Below are positions 42,052 through 51,087 of a stretch of DNA of 64,000 nt, piece by piece. The translations under genes were made by a program, and so were the position numbers. Position 1 is the stretch's first letter; every line of letters begins with the position of its first letter. Origin of the DNA: Clostridioides sp. ES-S-0054-01 (GTDB lineage: Bacteria > Bacillota > Clostridia > Peptostreptococcales > Peptostreptococcaceae); assembly GCA_021561035.1 (NCBI GenBank), contig CP067346.1, positions 1-64,000 of the forward strand. The letters are read 5' to 3'. The notes under the pieces were generated by a model that had not been told where the DNA came from, did no database searches, and was given only the letters and a program-made list of their open reading frames with translations.

Positions 42052-42128
42052 GCGCTCATAGCTCAACTGGATAGAGTGTCTGACTACGAATCAGAAGGTT
42101 AGGGGTTCGAGTCCCTTTGGGCGCACCA
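42052..42128 (+). tRNA. tRNA-Arg(ACG)
   Basis: 77 bases, acceptor GCGCTCA/TGGGCGC, anticodon ACG, CCA encoded. A34 is the classic target of TadA (gene at 27639), giving inosine to read CGU, CGC and CGA. Confidence 0.95.
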
Positions 42129-42140
42129 TATAAATATCGA

Positions 42141-42216
42141 GGGATTATAGCTCAGCTGGGAGAGCACCTGCCTTACAAGCAGGGGGTCACAGGTTCGAGC
42201 CCTGTTAATCCCACCA
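42141..42216 (+). tRNA. tRNA-Val(TAC), divergent third copy
   Basis: 76 bases, anticodon TAC. Same as 38804 except for a compensated acceptor stem GGGATTA/TAATCCC. Last gene of the array. Confidence 0.94.
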
Positions 42217-42220
42217 GTGC

Positions 42221-42254
42221 AAACCTCTAGTAATTTTACTAGAGGTTTTATTTT
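42221..42254 (+). terminator. Terminator of the tRNA array
   Basis: 12-bp perfect stem AAACCTCTAGTA/TACTAGAGGTTT (42221-42232 with 42237-42248), 4-base loop, T-rich tail. Confidence 0.88.
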
Positions 42255-42291
42255 TGATTGAAAAAGTTTTTATATTTAGGAGGTAAGAAAC

Positions 42292-42705
42292 TTGTATATA
42301 GTAATAGGAAATGAAATAATTGATAGTGAAGAACTCAAAACAACTATAGATAAAAATAGTAAATTTAAAGTCGAAAAGGATTTAAGTAAAAGCACAAAAA
42401 GAGAAGATGTAATAGCATATCAACTAAGCATAGATTTAAACTACTTAGATGCTCTTATAAATGAGCAATATGATTCTGTTAGTTTATCTGATGAGGAGAA
42501 ATTTGATGAATATATGACTTTATCTGATGAACTTGCGTTGGATTTAGAAGAACTTATGCCAAAATACACAATAATAAATGCTAGAGCATATAAATTAGAT
42601 GAAGTAGATGGAGTTATAAAAATAATACTAGCTGTAGCATATGCAGATTTAGGTCATTTAAAACTTTCTGATGTAGTAAAGAGGCTATCTAGACAAATAG
42701 ATTAG
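42292..42705 (+). CDS. Hypothetical protein
   Basis: 137 residues, soluble, acidic. Starts at TTG 42292 with AGGAGG (42278-42283) eight bases upstream; no better ATG lies near. The N-terminus (YIVIGNEIIDSEELKTTI) is followed by mixed helical sequence and an acidic middle (SLSDEEKFDEYMTLSDELALDLEELM). No known motif, signal peptide or membrane helix. It stands alone between the tRNA array terminator and the pyc promoter. I do not recognise the family. Confidence 0.7.
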   Translation: MYIVIGNEIIDSEELKTTIDKNSKFKVEKDLSKSTKREDVIAYQLSIDLNYLDALINEQYDSVSLSDEEKFDEYMTLSDELALDLEELMPKYTIINARAYKLDEVDGVIKIILAVAYADLGHLKLSDVVKRLSRQID

Positions 42706-43017
42706 AATATGAATAGATATGAACTATATTAAAAAAATATATAAAATCTTACGTAAAGATGTAAATAATTATGTAAACATAGAAAAAAATAGTATAAAAT
42801 TAGGTCAATTGTAGAAATTTTCACATAAATTCATCTGAAATTCCATAAAAAATGCCTTAATTTTAGTGAGGTAAATTGAGTTTACACAGTCTAAAAATTA
42901 CTTATATTTATAAATTTATCTTATTAATTAAGGAACTTTCTTAAACATCTTCAAAAATAAAGTATTTTAGTCTATAATCTTTAATATTACACAAACAATA
43001 AAGGAGAAGAATAGAGT
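42706..43017 (+). other. Intergenic region before pyc
   Basis: 312 AT-rich bases without coding signal. It holds the pyc promoter; no riboswitch or strong hairpin is evident. Confidence 0.5.
42950..42978 (+). promoter_or_regulatory. pyc promoter
   Basis: TTCAAA (42950-42955), 17-base spacer, TATAAT (42973-42978), 39 bases before the start codon. Confidence 0.6.
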
Positions 43018-46000
43018 ATGCTTAAAAAGTTTAATAAAATACTAGTAGCTAACAGAGGCGAAATAGCTATAAGGATATTTAGAGCCTGTTCAGAATTGGG
43101 AATAAAAAGTGTTGGTATATACAGTAAAGAAGATAAATATGGATTATTTAGAACAAAAGCAGATGAATCATATTTGATAGGAGAAGGTAAAGGGCCAATA
43201 GATGCATATCTAGATATGGATGGAATAATAGATTTAGCAAAGAGAAAAAAAGTTGATGCTATACATCCGGGATATGGTTTTTTAGCAGAGAATGCAGAAT
43301 TTGCTCGTAAGTGTGAAGAGAATGGAATTACTTTTATAGGACCATCATCTAAAGTAATGAATATGATGGGGGATAAGATAAATTCTAAAAAAATCGCAAA
43401 AGAAGTTAATGTTCAAACTATACCAGGAGTAGAAAAAGCAATAAGAAGTACTGAGGAAGCCAAAGAAGTTGCAAACAAAATAGGATATCCTGTTATGATA
43501 AAAGCATCTAATGGTGGTGGCGGTAGAGGTATGAGAATTGTACACTGCGAAGAAGACTTAGAGCTTGAATATGAAACTGCTTGTAGTGAATCAAGAAAAG
43601 CTTTTGGAGAAGATATCATATTTATAGAAAAATATATAGCTGATCCAAAACATATAGAAGTTCAAATATTAGGAGATAACTATGGAAATATAGTTCACTT
43701 ATATGAGAGAGATTGTTCTGTTCAAAGGAGACACCAAAAAATAATAGAATATGCACCAGCTTTTTCACTAGATGATGAAGTAAGAAAAGAAATATGCGAG
43801 GATGCAGTTAAGTTATCAAAGCATGTGGGTTATTCTAATGCCGGAACATTAGAATTCTTAGTAGATGCAAATGGTGGACATTACTTTATAGAAATGAACA
43901 CAAGAGTACAGGTTGAACATACTGTAACAGAGATGGTTACAGGAATAGATATAGTTCAAAGCCAAATACTAATAGCCCAAGGATACAGCTTAGATAGTGA
44001 AGAAATCAATATAAAATCACAAGATGATGTGGAAATAAGAGGATACTCTATCCAATGTAGAATAACTACAGAAGACCCTAAGAATAAATTCATGCCTGAT
44101 ACAGGTAAAATTCAAGTTTATAGAACTGGTTCAGGGTTTGGTATAAGGCTAGATGGAGGAAATGGATTTACAGGAGCAAACATAAGTCCTCACTATGATA
44201 GTTTATTAGTTAAAACAATATCTTGGGATAGAACATTCCAAGGAGCAATAAATAAAACTATAAGATCTATAAAAGAACTTAGAGTTAGAGGTGTTAAAAC
44301 TAATGTAGGATTCTTAGTTAATGTTTTAAATAATCCTATATTTTCAAATGGTAAATGTAGTACTAAATTTATAGATGAAAATCCAGATTTATTTAAAATA
44401 ACAGAAAGTAAAGATAGAGGAACAAAATTACTTCAGTTCATAGGTGATGTAATTGTAAATGATAATGCTTGTAAAGAAAAGCCATTATTTGACGCATTAC
44501 ATGACCCAAGAATGGATAAGGATGGTTCAAAGGCAGAAGGAAGTAAAATACTTTTTGATAAGTTAGGTAAATCTGCGTATATAGAAAAGATAAAAAATGA
44601 TAAGAAATTATTATTAACAGATACAACAATGAGAGATGCACATCAATCATTATTAGCAACAAGAATAAGAACATATGACTTATTAAAAGCAGCTAAGCCA
44701 ACAGAAAAATATCAAAAGGATTTATTCTCACTTGAAATGTGGGGTGGAGCTACTTATGATGTTGCATATAGATTTTTAAAAGAATCTCCTTGGCGTAGAT
44801 TGCAAAAACTAAGAGAAGAAATACCAAGTATAATGTTCCAAATGTTACTTAGAGCATCAAATGGAGTTGGATATAAAAACTATCCAGATAATGTAATAGA
44901 AGAATTTACAAAAGAATCTGCTAGACAAGGTATAGATGTATTTAGAATATTTGACTCATTAAACTGGGTTGAAAATATGAAACCATCTATTAATACAGCT
45001 TTAGAAACTGGAAAAATTGTTGAAGCAACTATGTGTTACACAGGTGATATACTAGATAAGACTAAAACTAAATATAATCTGGAATATTATATTAAAATGG
45101 CACAAGAACTAGAAAGTTTAGGAGCCGATATAATAGCAATAAAAGATATGTCAGGGCTTCTTAAACCATATTCAGCTTATACACTAGTTAAAGAGTTAAA
45201 GAAAAATGTAAAAGCACCAATACATTTACACACTCATGATACAAGTGGAAATGGTGTAGCAACTTGTTTAATGGCATCAGAAGCTGGTGTAGACATAATT
45301 GATGCTGCACTAGAATCTATGGCAGGACTTACAAGTCAACCATCACTTAATGCTATAGTAGAGGCTCTTAAGAATACAGAAAGAGACACATGTATAGATT
45401 TATTTGGATATGATGAGTTAGGAAAATATTATAAGGATTTAAGAAAAGTTTATAATAAATTTGAAAGTGATTTAACTAATTCTTGTGCAGAAATATACAA
45501 TTTTGAAATACCAGGAGGTCAATATACAAACCTAAAACCTCAAGCTGATAGTTTAGGATTAGTTAATAGATTTGATGAAGTTAAAGAAAAATATAAAGAA
45601 GCTAATGAAGTTGTAGGAGATATAATAAAAGTAACTCCATCTTCAAAAGTTGTAGGAGATTTAGCTATCTTTATGACTAAAAATAAATTAGATAAAGACA
45701 ATATAATAGAAGAAGGTAAAAACTTATCATTCCCAGACTCTGTTGTGGACTACTGTAAAGGTATGATTGGTCAACCAGAAGGTGGAATACCAAAAGATTT
45801 ACAAGAGGTAGTTTTAAAAGGTGAAGAAGCTATTACAGTAAGACCAGGTTCATTATTACCAGCAGAAGATTTTGATGAAATAGCTAAATATCTAAATGAA
45901 AAATATGATATAAATGCTAATATAAGAAATGTTATAAGTTATGCTTTATATCCAAAAGTATATGAAGATTATATCAAACATTTACAACACTATAATGATA

Positions 46001-46449
46001 TATCTAAACTTGAAAGTGATGTATTCTTCTATGGATTAAATAAAAATGAAGAATGTGAAGTAGAAATAGAAGAAGGTAAAGTATTAACAATAAGATTAGT
46101 TGAAATCGGTGAAGTTAAGGAAAATGGATTTAGAACTATAGGATTTGAGTTAAATGGAATGGTTAGAGAAGTAGAGATAAAAGATAAGAACTTCTCTGGA
46201 AAAATTAATAATGTTGAAAAGGCTGATATGAATGACCCCCTTCAAATTGGAGCAAGTATTCCAGGAAAAGTTATAAAAATAATGGTTAAAGAAGAGGATG
46301 AAGTAAAAGCAAATCAACCATTAATAGTTATAGAGGCTATGAAGATGGAAACTATAATAGTTGCTAAGACTGATGGAGTAATTAAGTCAATCAAAGTAAA
46401 AGAAGATGATATGGTTGAAGATAAACAATTATTAATGATAATGAAGTAA
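43018..46449 (+). CDS. pyc: Pyruvate carboxylase
   Basis: Biotin enzyme making oxaloacetate from pyruvate, bicarbonate and ATP, an anaplerotic step. 1143 residues, the full single-chain form. Order: N-terminal biotin carboxylase with ATP-grasp loop GGGGRG (166-171) and VEHTVTEMVTGIDIV; the carboxyltransferase TIM barrel with DTTMRDAHQSLLATR from D535 and the metal-binding LHTHDTSGNG; an allosteric/tetramerisation part; and the C-terminal biotinyl domain with EAMKMET, biotin on K1109. Start ATG 43018 with AAAGGAG upstream. It has its own promoter and terminator. Confidence 0.97.
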   Translation: MLKKFNKILVANRGEIAIRIFRACSELGIKSVGIYSKEDKYGLFRTKADESYLIGEGKGPIDAYLDMDGIIDLAKRKKVDAIHPGYGFLAENAEFARKCEENGITFIGPSSKVMNMMGDKINSKKIAKEVNVQTIPGVEKAIRSTEEAKEVANKIGYPVMIKASNGGGGRGMRIVHCEEDLELEYETACSESRKAFGEDIIFIEKYIADPKHIEVQILGDNYGNIVHLYERDCSVQRRHQKIIEYAPAFSLDDEVRKEICEDAVKLSKHVGYSNAGTLEFLVDANGGHYFIEMNTRVQVEHTVTEMVTGIDIVQSQILIAQGYSLDSEEINIKSQDDVEIRGYSIQCRITTEDPKNKFMPDTGKIQVYRTGSGFGIRLDGGNGFTGANISPHYDSLLVKTISWDRTFQGAINKTIRSIKELRVRGVKTNVGFLVNVLNNPIFSNGKCSTKFIDENPDLFKITESKDRGTKLLQFIGDVIVNDNACKEKPLFDALHDPRMDKDGSKAEGSKILFDKLGKSAYIEKIKNDKKLLLTDTTMRDAHQSLLATRIRTYDLLKAAKPTEKYQKDLFSLEMWGGATYDVAYRFLKESPWRRLQKLREEIPSIMFQMLLRASNGVGYKNYPDNVIEEFTKESARQGIDVFRIFDSLNWVENMKPSINTALETGKIVEATMCYTGDILDKTKTKYNLEYYIKMAQELESLGADIIAIKDMSGLLKPYSAYTLVKELKKNVKAPIHLHTHDTSGNGVATCLMASEAGVDIIDAALESMAGLTSQPSLNAIVEALKNTERDTCIDLFGYDELGKYYKDLRKVYNKFESDLTNSCAEIYNFEIPGGQYTNLKPQADSLGLVNRFDEVKEKYKEANEVVGDIIKVTPSSKVVGDLAIFMTKNKLDKDNIIEEGKNLSFPDSVVDYCKGMIGQPEGGIPKDLQEVVLKGEEAITVRPGSLLPAEDFDEIAKYLNEKYDINANIRNVISYALYPKVYEDYIKHLQHYNDISKLESDVFFYGLNKNEECEVEIEEGKVLTIRLVEIGEVKENGFRTIGFELNGMVREVEIKDKNFSGKINNVEKADMNDPLQIGASIPGKVIKIMVKEEDEVKANQPLIVIEAMKMETIIVAKTDGVIKSIKVKEDDMVEDKQLLMIMK

Positions 46450-46467
46450 TTTAATTAAGATAATTAA

Positions 46468-46514
46468 AAAAACACTCTGAAATGTTTAATAAAAAATGTT
46501 TCAGAGTGTTTTTA
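46468..46514 (+). terminator. Terminator after pyc
   Basis: 13-bp stem AAACACTCTGAAA/TTTCAGAGTGTTT (46470-46482 with 46499-46511), then T-rich. Confidence 0.88.
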
Positions 46515-46690
46515 TTTATTTAAATTAAATATTTGTTAAAAAAAAGAGGACAATCACCTCCATATGTAGAAATAAAGTTAGTAAGGAAAATGTTATCTAA
46601 AAATTCTAAATATAGTAAATATTTTCCATAATATTTCTTAGGAAATAACAGCTAAGAGAAAATACATAAATTTAAAAGGTGGGTGCTTAT

Positions 46691-48619
46691 ATGAAGGTTT
46701 ATGATAGTAAAATGTTGAGAAATGTAGCGGTATTAGGACATAGCGGATGTGGAAAAACAAATCTAATCGAAACTATAGCTTACACAGCAAACACTAATAA
46801 GATACCTAAATTAACAGACAAGGTAAATATGACTTATAGCATGGGATTAATACCTATAGAGTATAATGATTATAAGTTTAACTTATTGGATACCCCAGGA
46901 TATTTTGACTTTAGCGGAGACGTTGTGTCATCTCTTAGAGCAAGTGATGCAGCAATAATAGTAATAGATGCAACAGCACCTATTCAAGTTGGTACAGAGA
47001 AATCATTAGAACTAACTGAGAGTATTCCTAAGATAATGTTTATAAATAAAATAGATAATGAAAAAGCAAGATATAAAGATGCAATAGCAATGTTAAGAGA
47101 AAAATACAATAATAAGATAGTTCCTATGATAAGTCCTATATACAAAGATAAAAACTTTGTAAAGTTGCATAATGTATTTGAAAACATAGATGATTTAGAA
47201 GGTGAGTTCAAGGAACAAGCTATGAGTGTTAAAGAGGCATTAATGGAGCTTATAGCAGAAACTGATGACCAAATATTAGATAAATATTTTAATGGTGAAG
47301 AATTAACTACAGAAGAGATACAAAAAGGTATTATTATAGGTATACAAAGAGGTGATATTATACCTGTAATATGTGGTTCAACTATAAATAATATAGGTAC
47401 AAAGGAAATATTAGATACAATATCAAGTTATTTAGAACCTATCTTTACAGAGGAAAGCAAACCATTTAGGGGATTAGTATTTAAAACTATGGTTGACCCA
47501 TTTGTTGGAAAGATGTCATATATAAAAATTACTGAGGGTGTACTTTCTAAGGATAAAGATATTTTTAGTATAAATAAAAATGTAAAAGAAAAAATAGCTA
47601 ATATATATACATTGAGAAATAGTGAATTAGTAGAAATAGAAAAAGCTAAAGCTGGTGATATAGTAGTTATAACTAAAGTTAATTCTCTAAAAACAGGAGA
47701 CACTATATCTGCAGATAAAGATGCAAAAGTTTTAGAAAAGATAGATTTTCCTAAACCACAAATATATTATGCAGTAACTCCTAAGAATAAAGGGGATGAA
47801 GAAAAAGTAGCATCTGTATTAAATAAACTGGTAGAAGAGGACCCTACATTACATTGGTATAGAAATACAGAGACAAAGCAAGCCCTTTTAGGAGGTCAAG
47901 GAGAACTTCATATAAAAACAATTAAAAATAAAATGAAAGATAAATTTGGTGTTGATGTTGAATTGAATGACCTTAAAGTTCCTTATAGAGAAACTATAAA
48001 AGGGACAGCTGATGTGCAAGGAAAACATAAAAAACAATCAGGTGGTCATGGTCAATATGGAGATGTAAAAATAAGATTTGAAAGATGTGAATCTGATTTT
48101 GAATTTACAGAAGAAATATTTGGAGGTTCTGTACCAAAACAATATATACCAGCAGTTGAAAAAGGTCTAAAAGATTCCATGCAAAAAGGTATATTAGCAG
48201 GTTATCCAGTTACAAATATAAAAGCTACACTTTACGATGGTTCATACCATGATGTAGACTCTTCTGAAATGGCCTTTAAGATGGCAGCAAGTGCAGCCTT
48301 TAAAAAAGGTATGGAAGAAGCACACCCAATACTACTAGAACCTATAATGAAACTTAAAATAACTGTTCCAGAAGAATATATGGGAGATGTTATGGGTGAT
48401 ATAAATAAGAGAAGAGGAAAAATATTTGGAATGGAACCAGATAACAAAGGTAAACAAATAATATTTGCAGAAGCTCCACAGGCAGAGACATTTAAATATG
48501 CAATAGATTTAAGAGCAATGACACAAGGTAGAGGATACTTTGAAATGGAACTAGAGAGATATGGAGAGGTTCCATCACAATTTGCAGAAAAAATAATTGG
48601 GTTAGCTACTGCAAAGTAA
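46691..48619 (+). CDS. EF-G-like translational GTPase
   Basis: 642 residues, shorter than canonical EF-G (about 690). GTPase motifs: P-loop GHSGCGKTN in place of the usual GHVDAGKTT, DTPG (LLDTPGYFDF) and NKID. Domains II-V follow, with GQGELHIKTI, then GHGQYGDVKIRFER (domain IV, GGHGQYG loop kept) and the C-terminal MTQGRGYFEMELERYGEVP. This fits the EF-G2-like subfamily found beside the standard fusA; its role is not settled (ribosome recycling and stress roles have been proposed for relatives). ATG 46691 follows AAGGTGGG; the GTG at 46679 overlaps that site and is rejected. Confidence 0.85.
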   Translation: MKVYDSKMLRNVAVLGHSGCGKTNLIETIAYTANTNKIPKLTDKVNMTYSMGLIPIEYNDYKFNLLDTPGYFDFSGDVVSSLRASDAAIIVIDATAPIQVGTEKSLELTESIPKIMFINKIDNEKARYKDAIAMLREKYNNKIVPMISPIYKDKNFVKLHNVFENIDDLEGEFKEQAMSVKEALMELIAETDDQILDKYFNGEELTTEEIQKGIIIGIQRGDIIPVICGSTINNIGTKEILDTISSYLEPIFTEESKPFRGLVFKTMVDPFVGKMSYIKITEGVLSKDKDIFSINKNVKEKIANIYTLRNSELVEIEKAKAGDIVVITKVNSLKTGDTISADKDAKVLEKIDFPKPQIYYAVTPKNKGDEEKVASVLNKLVEEDPTLHWYRNTETKQALLGGQGELHIKTIKNKMKDKFGVDVELNDLKVPYRETIKGTADVQGKHKKQSGGHGQYGDVKIRFERCESDFEFTEEIFGGSVPKQYIPAVEKGLKDSMQKGILAGYPVTNIKATLYDGSYHDVDSSEMAFKMAASAAFKKGMEEAHPILLEPIMKLKITVPEEYMGDVMGDINKRRGKIFGMEPDNKGKQIIFAEAPQAETFKYAIDLRAMTQGRGYFEMELERYGEVPSQFAEKIIGLATAK

Positions 48620-48688
48620 TAAACAAGAATAAATAAAATAGAATAATAAACAATTAATAGACAATATTAAAAATATTTTTAGGATTTG

Positions 48689-48733
48689 AACTAGGTATAA
48701 GTTTATTTGAAGTAAACATATACCTAGTTTTTA
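48689..48733 (+). terminator. Terminator after the EF-G-like gene
   Basis: Stem ACTAGGTATA/TATACCTAGT (48690-48699 with 48719-48728), extended by an inner GTTTA/TAAAC pair, then TTTTT. Confidence 0.8.
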
Positions 48734-48758
48734 TATATTTTTAATGGATAAAAAAATA

Positions 48759-48806
48759 AAAAATACTTTCTTAAACGTTTTAATAAAAAGAAAGTATTTT
48801 TTTATT
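48759..48806 (+). terminator. Second tandem terminator-like hairpin
   Basis: 12-bp perfect stem AAATACTTTCTT/AAGAAAGTATTT (48761-48772 with 48788-48799) followed by a T tract. Confidence 0.65.
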
Positions 48807-49006
48807 ATTTTTTTCAAAATGTTTAATAATAAAGATGAGAAGGTATATCTAAAATATAAAATGTTTAAAATATTGAAATCTAATCATGAAGCAAAAACTT
48901 TAGTGTTTAGTTATCATAAACATAATAAATAAAAACTCATAATTAATGAAAAAATAGATTCATATATAAGTTACTATAAAAAATTTAAATTTATGCAATT
49001 TAGGGC

Positions 49007-49035
49007 TTTAAAAATTTAAATAATAGGTGTAAAAT
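49007..49035 (+). promoter_or_regulatory. Candidate ctsR operon promoter
   Basis: TTTAAA (49007-49012), 17 bases, TAAAAT (49030-49035). The CtsR operator begins four bases downstream, so bound CtsR would cover the transcription start. Confidence 0.5.
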
Positions 49036-49038
49036 AAT

Positions 49039-49055
49039 AGTCAAAGAAAGTCAAA
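49039..49055 (+). promoter_or_regulatory. CtsR operator
   Basis: AGTCAAAGAAAGTCAAA is an exact fit to the CtsR direct heptad repeat (RGTCAAANANRGTCAAA) known from Bacillus. It lies between the -10 box and the ctsR start, implying autorepression of the ctsR-mcsA-mcsB-clpC operon, relieved by heat. Confidence 0.9.
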
Positions 49056-49080
49056 AATAAAAAGGTGTGTGGTGAGATTA

Positions 49081-49545
49081 ATGGCAACTATGACAGATAT
49101 AATTGAAAAATTTATTAAAGATTTGATGGAAGAAGACAATAGCATACAAATTCAAAGAAATGAACTAGCAAACTTGTTTAGTTGTGCACCATCACAAATA
49201 AATTATGTCTTAACAACAAGATTTACAATAGATAAAGGATATTATATTGAAAGTAAAAAAGGTGGCGGAGGATATGTTCAAATAGAAAAAATACGAAAAA
49301 GTAAAGATGGGCATATTAGAGAACTATTAAATGAAAAAATAGGAAGTCAAATATCATATAAGAAAGCAAAAGAGTTATTACAAGGTTTAAGAGAGTCAGG
49401 TTTAATTAGTGAAAAAGAATTAAAATTAATATTATATGCAATAGATGATAAATCATTATGTATGCCAATCTATGAATTAAAGGAGAAGGTAAGGTCTAAC
49501 ATTTTAAAGAATATAATAATAGGATTATTTAGTATAGAGGGGTGA
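49081..49545 (+). CDS. ctsR: Transcriptional repressor CtsR
   Basis: Heat-shock repressor of clp genes, 154 residues. The N-terminal DNA-binding domain has the helix-turn-helix RNELANLFSCAPSQINYVL and the winged-helix glycine tip ESKKGGGGYVQI, which acts as the thermosensor in Bacillus. ATG 49081 aligns with family N-termini (MATMTDIIEKFIKD); the in-frame GTG at 49069 would add four residues and lacks a usable ribosome binding site. The first gene of a four-gene operon; its own operator lies 26 bases upstream. Confidence 0.94.
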   Translation: MATMTDIIEKFIKDLMEEDNSIQIQRNELANLFSCAPSQINYVLTTRFTIDKGYYIESKKGGGGYVQIEKIRKSKDGHIRELLNEKIGSQISYKKAKELLQGLRESGLISEKELKLILYAIDDKSLCMPIYELKEKVRSNILKNIIIGLFSIEG

Positions 49546-49551
49546 TAATTT

Positions 49552-50046
49552 ATGCTATGTCAAAAATGCAATAAGAATAAAGCATCTGTATATTACAATA
49601 AGATAGTCAATGGAGAAAAGACTGAGATGTATCTATGTAGTGAATGTGCAAAAGGGAATACAGAAATGAATTTTAATTTAGATATGCCTTTTTCAATGAT
49701 GGATATATTTTCTAATTTAGGTTTTCAGCCTAAAAAAGAACTTGAAGAAAAGTTAGTTTGCCCTAAATGTAATATGACATATAGTGAATTTAAGAACAAT
49801 GGAAGATTTGGATGTAATGAATGTTACAATGCATTTAGTAGTCAAGTAAATCCAATGCTTCAAAATATACATGGGCATATAGAACATACAGGCAAAGCAC
49901 CTAAAAAATCTTTTTATAAGATAAGTGTGGAAAATGAGATTAAAGAACTAAAAGAAGATTTAGATAGAGCTATAAAAAATGAAGAGTATGAATTAGCTGT
50001 TCAATTTAGAGACAAAATTAAATATTTAAAAGGTTCTATTGACTAA
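49552..50046 (+). CDS. mcsA: McsA, activator of the McsB arginine kinase
   Basis: 164 residues. Four CXXC pairs form two zinc sites: CQKC with CSEC near the N-terminus and CPKC with CNEC near 80-100. A C-terminal UVR domain (IKELKEDLDRAIKNEEYELAVQFRDKIKYL) binds ClpC or McsB. In Bacillus McsA activates McsB. Starts 7 bases after ctsR with GAGGGGTG upstream; the mcsB start lies 16 bases after its stop. Confidence 0.92.
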   Translation: MLCQKCNKNKASVYYNKIVNGEKTEMYLCSECAKGNTEMNFNLDMPFSMMDIFSNLGFQPKKELEEKLVCPKCNMTYSEFKNNGRFGCNECYNAFSSQVNPMLQNIHGHIEHTGKAPKKSFYKISVENEIKELKEDLDRAIKNEEYELAVQFRDKIKYLKGSID

Positions 50047-50061
50047 GATTGGAGTGATATT

Positions 50062-51087
50062 ATGAAAGAGAACATAGTCATGAAATCAAGAGTTAGGTTA
50101 GCTAGAAATTTAAATAATTATCCTTTTCCAAATAGATTAGATAAAGAATGTGCTATGGAAATAATAGAAAAAGTAAAAAATGCATTTATGAGTTCTAGTT
50201 TAGAACAAAAAGAAGAATTTGATTTCTATAAAATTGAAGATTTAGACCAATCTAAAAAAATGCTTATGGTTGAAGAACATATAATAAGCCCAGATTTAGC
50301 AGAAAATGATAAAAGTGCAGTTATAGTGAAAAAAGATAAAACTGTAAGTATAATGATAAATGAAGAAGACCATATAAGAATACAAACAATATGTGATGAT
50401 TTGAATTTAGAATATGCATATAGTATAGCAAATGAAATAGATGATTTGTTAGAGTCAAGTTTAGAATATGCATTTAGTACAAAGGTAGGTTATCTAACAT
50501 CTTGTCCAACTAATACAGGAACAGGAATGAGGGCTTCCGTAATGATGCATTTGCCAGCATTAAGTCAGCTAGGTTATATGGATGAACTTTATAAAATTTC
50601 ATCACAAATAGGTATAGCAATCCGAGGTATATATGGAGAACGAACAGAAGCATTAGGAAATATATATCAAATATCTAATCAACTTACACTTGGAAGAACA
50701 GAGTCTAATATTATAGAAAATGTAAGTGGACTTGCAAAAGATGCAATTTCAAAAGAAATAAAAGCTAGAGAAATATTGCAAAAAAATTTAGGTATAAAAC
50801 TAGAAGATAAAATATTTAGGTCAATAGGGACACTTGAAAACTCAAGAGTAATGAGTAGTGCAGAAGCAATGAGTCATCTATCTAATATAAAAATGGGAAT
50901 AGAAATGAACTATATAGATAAACTAGATTTAAGGGCTATAGAACAACTTATGATAGGTATACAACCAGCACATCAGTCAATAATGTATAAGAGTGATGAT
51001 GTTGAGGATAGAGATATAAATAGAGCAACATACATTAGAGAAACTTTGGAAAAATTAAGAGGAGGGATGAATTGTGAACTTCAATAG
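50062..51087 (+). CDS. mcsB: Protein-arginine kinase McsB
   Basis: Phosphagen-kinase fold enzyme that marks proteins with phospho-arginine for ClpCP degradation and inactivates CtsR. 341 residues. SRVRLARNLNNYPFP near the N-terminus, the active-site stretch TSCPTNTGTGMRASVM and the nucleotide-binding IGIAIRGIYGERTEALGN are kept. The C-terminal RDINRATYIRE resembles the RDXXRA phospho-arginine sensing motif. The last 14 bases overlap clpC. Catalytically intact as far as visible motifs go. Confidence 0.94.
   Translation: MKENIVMKSRVRLARNLNNYPFPNRLDKECAMEIIEKVKNAFMSSSLEQKEEFDFYKIEDLDQSKKMLMVEEHIISPDLAENDKSAVIVKKDKTVSIMINEEDHIRIQTICDDLNLEYAYSIANEIDDLLESSLEYAFSTKVGYLTSCPTNTGTGMRASVMMHLPALSQLGYMDELYKISSQIGIAIRGIYGERTEALGNIYQISNQLTLGRTESNIIENVSGLAKDAISKEIKAREILQKNLGIKLEDKIFRSIGTLENSRVMSSAEAMSHLSNIKMGIEMNYIDKLDLRAIEQLMIGIQPAHQSIMYKSDDVEDRDINRATYIRETLEKLRGGMNCELQ

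Larger units (their letters stand above)
48620..49080 (+). other. Intergenic region between the EF-G-like gene and ctsR
   Basis: Contains two hairpins in series (48689-48733 and 48759-48806) and the ctsR promoter/operator. A 62-codon frame at 48744 overlaps the second hairpin, has no ribosome binding site and is not called. Confidence 0.6.

Noticed and set aside
48744-48932. 62-codon frame after the EF-G-like gene
   Set aside because: No ribosome binding site; composition is that of AT-rich non-coding DNA and it overlaps a terminator-like hairpin.
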